A DNA stretch of 5,363 bases. Source: CAYTQK01 sp964439745. Lineage in GTDB: Bacteria; Desulfobacterota; Desulfobacteria; Desulfobacterales; Desulfosudaceae. The notes under the pieces were generated by a model. The model searched no databases. It was not told the origin of the DNA and saw only the letters and a program-made list of their open reading frames with translations. The translations under genes were made by a program, and so were the position numbers. This document shows positions 1-5,363 of the stretch, in pieces. How positions within the stretch are numbered: position 1 is the stretch's first letter; every line of letters starts with the position of its first letter. The stretch is from the NCBI GenBank assembly GCA_964439745.1, contig CAYTQK010000229.1, forward strand, positions 1 through 5,363, written 5' to 3'.

Positions 1-919
1 CCCCGCTTCTGAACCGCTCATCCTGGACGTCAAGGGCAACAGCCTGGACGACGGGCCGGGTATCCGCTCGGTGGTCTTTTTCAAAGGCTGCCCCCTTTCC
101 TGCGTCTGGTGCCACAACCCGGAAAGCAAGCGAACCGGCCCGGAGATCTCCTTTAATCCCGAGCCCTGCGTGGGCTGCGGCACCTGCCGCGACGTCTGCC
201 CGGAGGAGGCCTTGTCCCCGGACAATCCTTACTATATTGACCGCGACCGCTGCACCCTCTGCTATGCCTGCGTGGAGGCCTGCCCCTCCGGCGCCCTCTC
301 CCGGGTAGGCGAGCCGATGACCGTCGCGGCGGTCATGGAAAAGATCATGCCGGACAAGCCTTTCTTTGACACCTCCGGCGGCGGCCTGACCCTGTCCGGG
401 GGGGAACCCACCCTGTTCATGGAATTTGCCGGCCGGCTTCTGGCCGCCGCCAGGGGAGCCGGCATTCACACCCTGGTGGAGACCTGCGGATTTTTCGACC
501 GGGATCGTTTCCTGGAACAGGTCTATCCCCATGTGGACACCATCTATTATGATCTCAAACTGTACGACGAGGCCGCGCACCGACAATACTGCGGCGTCTC
601 CAACGAAAAAATCCTGGACAACTTTCGCCGCCTGGCCGTCCGGAGCGAACAGGACGGCAAGGTTCTGCTGCCGCGCACCCCGCTGATTCCGGAGATCACC
701 GCCACCGAGACCAACCTGCGGCAGATCGCCGACTTTCTGCAAGAGCTCGGCCGCAGCCGGGCGGCCCTGCTGGCCTATAACCCCCTCTGGCGCGACAAGA
801 CCGCGCAGATCGGCCAGGCCGATGCCTGGGCCGACAAGGCGGCCATGAAAACCTTTCTGGACAAGGAAACCCTCCGGAAATGCCATGCCATTTTCGCGGA
901 AAAAGGAATCGAAACCTGA
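1..919 (+). CDS. Glycyl-radical enzyme activating enzyme (radical SAM, ferredoxin-insert type), 5' partial
   Basis: Activases of this family use S-adenosylmethionine and an Fe-S cluster to place a glycyl radical on a partner enzyme in the anaerobic cytoplasm. The frame is open to the left edge and reads LILDVKGNSLDDGPGIRS before the GTG at 71. That stretch is the conserved family N-terminus, so the GTG is internal and probably only a few codons are missing. The radical SAM CX3CX2C motif (CPLSCVWC) lies at 89-112. Two ferredoxin-type cysteine quartets (CX2CX2CX3CP) follow at about 167-202 and 251-286, the insert seen in activases such as HpdA, BssD and CutD but absent from PflA. The SAM-binding SGGEP follows at about 395-409, and a DLKLYD motif at about 551-568. 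About 305 residues are visible, close to full length. The partner glycyl radical enzyme is not in the window, so its substrate cannot be named. It is the first visible gene of an operon, 14 nt before the next gene. Confidence 0.93.
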   Translation, partial: PASEPLILDVKGNSLDDGPGIRSVVFFKGCPLSCVWCHNPESKRTGPEISFNPEPCVGCGTCRDVCPEEALSPDNPYYIDRDRCTLCYACVEACPSGALSRVGEPMTVAAVMEKIMPDKPFFDTSGGGLTLSGGEPTLFMEFAGRLLAAARGAGIHTLVETCGFFDRDRFLEQVYPHVDTIYYDLKLYDEAAHRQYCGVSNEKILDNFRRLAVRSEQDGKVLLPRTPLIPEITATETNLRQIADFLQELGRSRAALLAYNPLWRDKTAQIGQADAWADKAAMKTFLDKETLRKCHAIFAEKGIET

Positions 920-920
920 C

Positions 921-926
921 AGGAGG
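921..926 (+). promoter_or_regulatory. Ribosome binding site that sets the epimerase start
   Basis: A perfect AGGAGG lies 7 nt before the ATG at 934. The same frame is open further upstream to an ATG at 880 inside the activase gene, but that start has no comparable site. The Shine-Dalgarno therefore decides for 934. Confidence 0.85.
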
Positions 927-933
927 ACCGCAA

Positions 934-1944
934 ATGTCATCTGAAAAACTGGCCGAACCGGTGCTGGTCACCGGCGCCACCGGCTTTATCGGCAGCCGGG
1001 TGGTGCACCACCTGCGCCGGGCCGGACGATCCGTCAAGGCGCTGGTCCTGCCCGGTGAAACCGTGCCCCATACCTGGGGGGAGGCGGTGGAAATCATCCG
1101 CGGCAGCATTGATGATCCTGCGGCCGTGGCCGCGGCCGCGGCCGGGAGCGGTACCATTATCCATCTGGCGGCAATCGTCTCCGACTGGGGGGACGAGTCT
1201 CTGTACTGGCGCTTGACCGTGGAGGGCAGCCGGCTGCTGTTCGAACAAGCCGTGCAGAACGATAGCCGGCTGGTCCTGGCCTCCAGCATCGTGGTATACG
1301 GCGACAACATCCGCAAGGGGGCCTGCGCCGAAAAGACCCCCTATGGCAAAACTTTCGGCCCTTACAGCCGGACCAAGCAGGCCCAGGAAAAACTGGCCTG
1401 GGAGTTTTACCGGGAGCGGGGCCTGCGGCTGACCGTGGTGCGGCCGGCCAATGTTTACGGCCCGGGATCCGGGCCCTGGCTGCACGACATCGTGGACGTC
1501 CTGTCCACCGGCGCGCCGGGACTGATTTCCGGGGGAACCGGGAACGCCGGCCTGGTCTATGTCGACAACGTGGCCGAAATTCTCATCCGGGCCGGGGCCG
1601 CTTCCAAAGCCGTGGGCCGCGTGTACAACGCCTGCGACGGCCTGGAGGTCACCTGGCACCGCTACTTTTCCGATTTGGCCGAAATGATCGGGGCGGGACC
1701 GCCGGGATCGGTGCCGCGGTTTGCGGCCGTTGTCGGGGCCGTGGCCATGGAGCTCCTCTGGAAGACCTTTGGCGTCAAAAAACGGCCGCCCCTGACCCGG
1801 GAAGCCCTTAACCTGATCGGCTCGGACAACCGTGTGCCCGTTGACCGGCTCCGCGCCGAACTGGGCTATGAACCGCGGGTGGATTATGCCGGGGGGATGG
1901 CCGCGACCAAAACCTACCTGGATCAATGGATGGAGGCATCATGA
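934..1944 (+). CDS. NAD(P)-dependent epimerase/dehydratase family protein (extended SDR, 3-beta-HSD-like)
   Basis: A cytoplasmic 336-residue oxidoreductase or epimerase of the extended SDR superfamily. The N-terminal Rossmann motif is TGATGFIG, with glycines at residues 14, 17 and 20. An acidic GSIDDP follows at 57-62, and HLAA at 77-80 is the usual strand-4 motif. The catalytic set is Ser117/Ser118 (ASS) with Tyr144-x3-Lys148, and RPANVYGPG follows in the substrate-side region. The C-terminal part (PPLTREALNLI, then a D..RAELGYEP block) is typical of 3-beta-HSD or dihydroflavonol-reductase-like members rather than of a specific sugar epimerase. Length is normal and no key residue is missing. 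It starts 14 nt after the activase and overlaps the next gene by 4 nt, so it is probably co-transcribed and translationally coupled. The substrate is unknown; sugar-nucleotide, sterol-like or beta-hydroxyacyl substrates all remain possible. Confidence 0.88.
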   Translation: MSSEKLAEPVLVTGATGFIGSRVVHHLRRAGRSVKALVLPGETVPHTWGEAVEIIRGSIDDPAAVAAAAAGSGTIIHLAAIVSDWGDESLYWRLTVEGSRLLFEQAVQNDSRLVLASSIVVYGDNIRKGACAEKTPYGKTFGPYSRTKQAQEKLAWEFYRERGLRLTVVRPANVYGPGSGPWLHDIVDVLSTGAPGLISGGTGNAGLVYVDNVAEILIRAGAASKAVGRVYNACDGLEVTWHRYFSDLAEMIGAGPPGSVPRFAAVVGAVAMELLWKTFGVKKRPPLTREALNLIGSDNRVPVDRLRAELGYEPRVDYAGGMAATKTYLDQWMEAS

Positions 1945-2765
1945 GCGAAATTAACGGAAAACTGGCTTACATCACCGGCGGCTCCAGCGGCATCGGACTG
2001 GAGACCGCCTTTTTGCTGGCCGCCGGCGGCTGTGGCTTGGTACTCTTTGCCCGCAACCGCGACAAGCTGGAGGAAGCCTGCCGGGAGATCCGCCGCAAAG
2101 TTCCCGGCCATGGCCTGGTGGCGGCCGTGTCCCTGGATGTGGCCGACAACGATAATGTCCAGCAGCAGGTGGCCGCGGCCGTCCAAGCCCACGGCATCCC
2201 GGACATCCTCATCAACAGCGCCGGCATCGGCACGGCCGATTATTTTGAAAACATAACCTGGGAGCAATTTGACCGGGTCGTGCAGATCAACGTCTACGGC
2301 ACCCGCAATACCATCAGCGCGGTCCTGCCGTACATGAAAAAAAGGGGAGCGGGGCACATCGTCAACCTGGCCTCGGCGGCCGGGTTGCTGGGGATGTTCG
2401 GCTACACCCTCTACAGCACCACCAAGTACGCCCTGGTGGGGCTGTCCGAGTGCCTGCGCAGCGAACTGAAACTGTTCAACATCCGGGTCACCGTGGTCTG
2501 CCCGCCGGAGGTGAAAACCCCCTTTATTGACGCCGAATCCCAGACCATTCCCGCCGAAGCCCGGGCCGTCAAGCAGCTGGCCGGCCAGCTTACGCCGGCG
2601 TACGTGGCCCGCACCATTGTGCGGGGTATCCGCAGAAACCGATTCCTGGTCATTCCCGGTTGGCGGGCGCGGTTTCTGTTCTTTTCCCACCGGCTCAGCA
2701 ACGGTTTTCTGACCCGCCTGCCTTCGGATCTCATCGTCCGGTGGGTGGCCCGGAAAAAAACCTGA
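1941..2765 (+). CDS. Short-chain dehydrogenase/reductase, 3-ketodihydrosphingosine-reductase-like
   Basis: A 274-residue classical SDR with a complete catalytic tetrad: Asn117, Ser145, Tyr158 and Lys162 (YSTTK). The cofactor loop is TGGSSGIG at residues 12-19, and NSAG lies at 92-95. Arg38 after the second strand (FARNRDKL) suggests NADPH. Several segments resemble eukaryotic KDSR/TSC10: TGGSSGIG, the AR.RDKL..A..EI pattern, GLLGMFGYTLYSTTKYAL, and PPEVKTPF in the place of the KDSR PPDTDTP. After about residue 233 comes a hydrophobic, basic tail with clustered Phe, Trp and Arg that could associate with membrane. The start at 1941 overlaps the previous stop as ATGA and has GGAGG at 1932-1936, a short 4-nt spacing. 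An in-frame ATG at 1926 has no ribosome binding site. A role as a lipid-type 3-keto reductase is inferred from resemblance; other SDR substrates are possible. Confidence 0.9.
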   Translation: MSEINGKLAYITGGSSGIGLETAFLLAAGGCGLVLFARNRDKLEEACREIRRKVPGHGLVAAVSLDVADNDNVQQQVAAAVQAHGIPDILINSAGIGTADYFENITWEQFDRVVQINVYGTRNTISAVLPYMKKRGAGHIVNLASAAGLLGMFGYTLYSTTKYALVGLSECLRSELKLFNIRVTVVCPPEVKTPFIDAESQTIPAEARAVKQLAGQLTPAYVARTIVRGIRRNRFLVIPGWRARFLFFSHRLSNGFLTRLPSDLIVRWVARKKT

Positions 2766-2775
2766 GATATCGTGG

Positions 2776-4719
2776 TTAATGATCTTTCAGGGCCGTCCGG
2801 AGAAAGCAGCCGGTGTCGATGAGCAGATCCGAATCCCCGTCGCCATAGTTGACCGCGGCCGCCGCCTGGTCAGGGGCCGACAAATCGACCCGGCTGACAC
2901 CCGCCTCACCCCGGGCAAACCAGACGCTGTCGGCGGCCGGGTCGACAACCATGCCGGTAATCGTCCCGGAATCCACGCCGTCCCCGCAGCCATAGATCTT
3001 CCAGGTGCTGCCGTCAAAACGGTGCAGCCCTTCCGGGGTGCCGCCCCAGACCTGTCCGTGGCCATCTGCCGCCAGGGAACGGATATCGTTGCTGACCAGG
3101 GCGCTGTTATCGGTATCATAGACGGTCCAGCTGCCGCCGCTGTACCTGCTCAGCCCGGCATCCGTCCCTGCCCAGAGACGGCCGGCATCGTCAACCGCCA
3201 GGGAGATAACGTTATCCGAGGCCAGGCCGCTGCTGCCGGTATCATACACCGTCCAGGATGAACCGTCATAAACGCTCAGCCCGGCATCCGTGCCTACCCA
3301 GACCTTATCGTCGGCATCCACGGCCAGGGCGGAAACCGCGTTGGAAGACAGGCCGCTGCTGCCGGTATCATACACCGTCCAGGATGAACCGTCATAAACG
3401 CTCAGCCCGGCATCCGTGCCCGCCCAGACGTTGTTGCCGTCATCGACCGCCACGGTGGAGACGGCTTCGGAAACCAGGCCGCTGTTAGCGGTGTCAAAGG
3501 TGGTCCAGCTGCTGCCGTCGTAACGGATCAGTCCGGCACTGGCGGCGAACCAGGCCTGTCCGGCGCCGTCCACGGCCACCTCGCGGTAGTCGGCCGCGGG
3601 AATACCGCCCAGGGGAAATTGGGTCCAGCCGTTGTCATTGAGCCGGCACAGACCGTTGCCGGTGCCGAACCAGACCGACCCGCAGTTCGCGCAGGAGTCG
3701 TCCGGCTCGCCCACGGCGATGTCATGAACATTGTTATTGCTCAGACCGCTGTTGTCCGCGTCGTAAAGTGTCAGGGCGGCCCCGTCGTAGCTCCCGGCCC
3801 CGTTCAGCACCGTCCCGAACCAGATGGTATCGTCGCTGTCAACGGCCAGGGCCTGGATCTCATTGGACGGCAGCCCGTCGGCCGCCGTATAATTCACCCA
3901 GTCGCTGTCGTTATACCTGAATATGCCGTTATGGAGGGTGGCCACCCACTTGCTGCCGGTGCTGTCAATGGCGATGTCATAGACATACTCGCCGGTCAGG
4001 TCGCTGTTGTTGGTATGGAAAGTCGTCCAGTTCGCCCCGTCAAACCGGTTCACTCCGCCGGGCTGTTCAATCAACACTCCCAGGGCGACGGTACTGGTAC
4101 CGATCCACTTGTGGCCAGCCGCATCCAGGGTAATGGCTTCCACGTAATCGGTCACCAGGTCGCTGTTGTCGGTGGTATAGACAGTCCAGTTGTCCCCGTC
4201 CCAGACATTGATGCCGCCGTAGCCGAGCATGGTGCTGAAAAAGTCGCCCCGGCCCAGCCAGACCGCGCCGTCCTGATCCACGGTGATGGCGTTGATGATG
4301 GAAGATCCCGGCGGCCGGTAGGTGGCCCAGGTTTCGCCATCAAAACAGCTCATCAGTCCATGGGTGTCGGTGGCGCGGGTGGTACCGATCCACTTGCGGC
4401 CGTCGTCGTCCACGGTGATGACCTTGGTGGAATTAAAGGCCAGGCCGTCGGCATAGCTGTAGCGGGTATAATTGCCGAAATTGGGATTCACTTCAAAAAC
4501 ACCCACCGGGGTGGCACACCACACGGTCACATAAGTCTGGAAATAATCACACGATTCACAGACTTTTTTTTCAATGGCCACGTCATAAATCTGGCGGGGG
4601 GTAATGTAAAAGTTGGTCCATTCTTCGGCCTGCGCCGGCCGCGAACCCGGGAGGACTTGCAACAGCACGGCTGCTGCGAATAAGATCGGGAAAAAAAAGT
4701 ACGGTCGACGACTGGACAT
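2776..4719 (-). CDS. Secreted Reg_prop-like beta-propeller repeat protein
   Basis: A 647-residue exported protein. Residues 1-31 form a Sec signal peptide: basic SSRR, a hydrophobic core, and cleavage after AQA before EEW. The rest is about 13 repeats of the pattern VWxGTxxGLxxYDGSSWTxYDTxNSGLxx..V..(I/L)AVD. The key Trp occurs at residues 67, 110, 154, 205, 258, 300, 350, 390, 432, 474, 516, 558 and 600. This is the two-component-regulator propeller (Reg_prop) style. The N-terminal WTNFY (34-38) may complete the last blade, whose repeat is cut short after residue 613, as in velcro-closed propellers. No histidine kinase, transmembrane or enzymatic domain follows, so it is probably a periplasmic or surface binding protein rather than a sensor kinase. 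CxxC pairs occur at 54/57 and 343/346. The C-terminus ends DTGCFLRTAL plus three residues, like a CFI-box tail. ATG 4719 is preferred over ATG 4725 and TTG 4755 because AGGTGA precedes it by 5 nt and the signal peptide then begins cleanly. Ligand unknown. Confidence 0.88.
   Translation of the reverse strand: MSSRRPYFFFPILFAAAVLLQVLPGSRPAQAEEWTNFYITPRQIYDVAIEKKVCESCDYFQTYVTVWCATPVGVFEVNPNFGNYTRYSYADGLAFNSTKVITVDDDGRKWIGTTRATDTHGLMSCFDGETWATYRPPGSSIINAITVDQDGAVWLGRGDFFSTMLGYGGINVWDGDNWTVYTTDNSDLVTDYVEAITLDAAGHKWIGTSTVALGVLIEQPGGVNRFDGANWTTFHTNNSDLTGEYVYDIAIDSTGSKWVATLHNGIFRYNDSDWVNYTAADGLPSNEIQALAVDSDDTIWFGTVLNGAGSYDGAALTLYDADNSGLSNNNVHDIAVGEPDDSCANCGSVWFGTGNGLCRLNDNGWTQFPLGGIPAADYREVAVDGAGQAWFAASAGLIRYDGSSWTTFDTANSGLVSEAVSTVAVDDGNNVWAGTDAGLSVYDGSSWTVYDTGSSGLSSNAVSALAVDADDKVWVGTDAGLSVYDGSSWTVYDTGSSGLASDNVISLAVDDAGRLWAGTDAGLSRYSGGSWTVYDTDNSALVSNDIRSLAADGHGQVWGGTPEGLHRFDGSTWKIYGCGDGVDSGTITGMVVDPAADSVWFARGEAGVSRVDLSAPDQAAAAVNYGDGDSDLLIDTGCFLRTALKDH
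3223..3420. repeat. Perfect 72-bp direct repeat, 126-bp period, within the propeller gene
   Basis: Bases 3223-3294 are identical to 3349-3420 at an offset of 126 bp, which is exactly 42 codons. Two mismatches follow and then seven more identical bases. The repeat encodes the identical GTDAGLSVYDGSSWTVYDTG segments of two neighbouring propeller blades. A third, diverged copy lies to the left around 3112-3175. Confidence 0.92.
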
Positions 4720-4724
4720 GGGCA

Positions 4725-4730
4725 TCACCT
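4725..4730 (-). promoter_or_regulatory. Ribosome binding site that sets the propeller-protein start
   Basis: On the minus strand the sequence is AGGTGA, 5 nt and then the ATG at 4719. The alternative ATG at 4725 overlaps this element, and the TTG at 4755 has no purine-rich element in front of it. Confidence 0.6.
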
Positions 4731-4802
4731 GTTGTGTTGTTGTCTGGTTATCCAAACCGGCCGGCAGGAACGGGCACAGCGCATCGGAAATTATGAAATC
4801 AG

Positions 4803-4817
4803 CAAGCCAGAGGCTTG
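4803..4817. other. Short inverted repeat (6-bp stem, 3-nt loop)
   Basis: CAAGCC, AGA, GGCTTG forms a perfect 6-bp hairpin. It overlaps the putative -35 element of the plus-strand promoter and lies upstream of the minus-strand gene. No T-run follows on either strand, so it is not an evident terminator. A protein-binding site is possible but not shown. Confidence 0.4.
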
Positions 4818-4842
4818 TCTGGTCAACTTTTGGGGATATAAT
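4815..4842 (+). promoter_or_regulatory. Putative sigma70-type promoter for the ABC-permease-like gene
   Basis: A perfect TATAAT at 4837-4842 is preceded by TTGTCT at 4815-4820 (4 of 6 matches to TTGACA) with a 16-nt spacer. It sits in an AT-rich island inside otherwise GC-rich DNA. The start codon at 5005 is about 155 nt beyond the expected transcription start. A weaker alternative is TATGAT at 4951-4956 with TTGCGC 18 nt upstream, which would give a leader of about 40 nt. On the minus strand, GATAAT (4853-4848) with TTGATC (4874-4869) at a 15-nt spacing could serve the propeller gene, so the island may hold divergent promoters. Confidence 0.4.
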
Positions 4843-4852
4843 AATATATTAT
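4841..4852. other. 12-bp perfect AT-only palindrome
   Basis: ATAATATATTAT is its own reverse complement and overlaps the last two bases of the putative -10 box. It lies between divergent genes. It may be an operator or only the melting region of promoters; AT-only palindromes arise easily by chance. Confidence 0.4.
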
Positions 4853-4888
4853 CACCTGTGGGAAAAAAGATCAAGACCGACACCTGTG
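4853..4888. repeat. Direct repeat of CACCTGTG, 28 bp apart
   Basis: CACCTGTG occurs at 4853-4860 and 4881-4888. Each copy is followed by two purines and then AAA, giving a 13-base match with two transitions. A related ATCACCTGT lies at 4724-4732 and overlaps the propeller gene's ribosome binding site. Placement just after the putative -10 box would suit an operator. Confidence 0.4.
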
Positions 4889-4992
4889 AAAAATTGCTCA
4901 TGCCTATATTCCCGGCCGGTTATCCATTGCGCCGCGACCATCAAACACGGTATGATAAATGGAACCGGAAAAGCGGCCTTGTTTTACATGAC

Positions 4993-4999
4993 AAAAGGA
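4993..4999 (+). promoter_or_regulatory. Ribosome binding site that sets the ABC-permease-like start
   Basis: AAAAGGA ends 5 nt before the ATG at 5005. This supports that frame over the nearby ATG at 4988, which belongs to another frame, has no such site and reads into a Pro/Cys-rich translation that stops at 5164. Confidence 0.6.
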
Positions 5000-5004
5000 T
5001 TCTT

Positions 5005-5363
5005 ATGCGCTCCATGGTTACCCGCCTGCTTTCTTCCCGGGTGCTGTCCTTTAAAAACAGCATTCTTACCTCCGGCAAAACCCGCCTGCTGCTCTTCGGC
5101 GGCATCGGCGCCGCCCTGTGGACGGGGGTGTTCGCGGCCGCCTTCCAGGTGCTGGCCTACCTGAAATCCATTGAAGACCTGGGCGATATCCTGGCCGTCA
5201 GACTCCTGTCCATGATTTTTGTCGTGATTCTGGCCCTGCTCCTGTTCAGCAGCATCATTACCACCCTTTCCAAGCTCTACCTCTCCCGGGACCTGAACCT
5301 GGTCCACTCCCTGCCGGTCCCGTCCCGGTTCACCTTTCTGGCCCGCTGGCCGGCAAGTACGGG
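5005..5363 (+). CDS. Putative ABC-exporter permease-like membrane protein, 3' partial
   Basis: The frame is open from ATG 5005 to the right edge, giving 119 complete codons without a stop. The N-terminus (about residues 1-27) is basic and cytoplasm-like. Hydrophobic membrane segments follow at about 28-52 (starting LLLFGGIGAALW) and 67-88 (LLSMIFVVILALLLFSSIIT). The second is followed directly by TTLSKLYLSRDLNLVHSLPV (86-105). That pattern, a membrane segment, then LS..YLS.DL.L..SLPV and an Arg-rich turn, is characteristic of large putative ABC-transporter permease subunits of the ABC_tran_2 kind, usually of about 500 residues or more, often beside an ATPase gene. The rest of the gene and any ATPase would lie to the right. 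It is divergent from the propeller gene across a 285-nt region. The transported substrate cannot be told from the sequence. Confidence 0.75.
   Translation, partial: MRSMVTRLLSSRVLSFKNSILTSGKTRLLLFGGIGAALWTGVFAAAFQVLAYLKSIEDLGDILAVRLLSMIFVVILALLLFSSIITTLSKLYLSRDLNLVHSLPVPSRFTFLARWPAST

Noticed and set aside
1120..1146. GCGGCC-rich low-complexity stretch in the epimerase gene
   Set aside because: It encodes an Ala-rich helix (AAVAAAAAG) in a normal surface position of the SDR fold and is explained by codon bias.
937..1926. A 329-codon open frame on the minus strand opposite the epimerase gene
   Set aside because: It is rich in Gly, Pro, His and Gln with no recognisable motif, and lies opposite a gene with intact catalytic motifs. 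It is explained by GC-biased codon use.
2747..2794. Possible bidirectional terminator hairpin (GGCCCGGAAA pairing with TTTCAGGGCC)
   Set aside because: The stem has a mismatch and the loop is 28 nt. There is no T-run directly after it on the plus strand, so it does not look like a normal intrinsic terminator.
3258..3488. A repetitive Arg/Pro/His-rich 76-codon plus-strand frame
   Set aside because: It is the antisense reading of the duplicated propeller blades and has no ribosome binding site.
3619..4683. A 354-codon open frame on the plus strand opposite the propeller gene
   Set aside because: Its Val/Gly/Pro-rich repeats mirror the propeller repeats read in antisense. The minus-strand frame has the signal peptide, ribosome binding site and blade pattern.
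4613..5164. A 183-codon plus-strand frame spanning the intergenic region
   Set aside because: It begins opposite the signal peptide of the propeller gene, crosses the AT-rich promoter region and ends out of frame inside the membrane-protein gene. It has no domain-like composition.
4984..5307. A 107-codon minus-strand frame opposite the ABC-permease-like gene
   Set aside because: Its Gln/Gly/His-rich composition is typical of antisense to a Leu-rich membrane protein. The plus frame has a ribosome binding site and clear membrane segments.

Overview
The window is GC-rich coding DNA, with a high share of G or C at third codon positions. It looks like an anaerobic or facultative bacterium. A glycyl-radical-enzyme activase points to anaerobic metabolism. 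The exported Reg_prop-like propeller protein and the CFI-box-like C-terminus fit a Desulfobacterota-type (deltaproteobacterial) genome. That assignment is inference from gene style; no rRNA or other taxonomic marker is present.

Layout. (1) Bases 1-2765, plus strand: three tightly packed genes forming a probable operon that begins upstream of the window. They are a radical SAM glycyl-radical-enzyme activase (5' end missing), an extended SDR of the NAD-dependent epimerase/dehydratase or 3-beta-HSD-like type, and a classical SDR that resembles 3-ketodihydrosphingosine reductase. The first gap is 14 nt with a perfect AGGAGG; the second junction is an ATGA overlap. (2) Bases 2776-4719, minus strand: a secreted protein built almost entirely of about 13 Reg_prop-like beta-propeller repeats, convergent with the operon and only 10 nt from it. 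Two of its repeats share a 72-bp perfect DNA repeat. (3) Bases 4720-5004: a divergent intergenic region with an AT-rich palindromic block, a consensus -10 box, a short hairpin and a repeated CACCTGTG octamer. (4) Bases 5005 to the right edge, plus strand: the N-terminal 119 codons of a multi-spanning membrane protein resembling putative ABC-exporter permeases; its 3' end lies outside the window.

How the genes may work together. The activase should install a glycyl radical in a partner enzyme, presumably encoded just upstream and not visible. The two SDRs, translated from the same message, could oxidise or reduce a carbonyl/alcohol substrate in the same pathway. The KDSR-like reductase and the 3-beta-HSD-like enzyme suggest a lipid-like substrate, but this is inference. 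The propeller protein and the ABC permease are separate transcription units with no demonstrated link to the operon. I found no RNA genes, CRISPR arrays, insertion sequences or phage genes.
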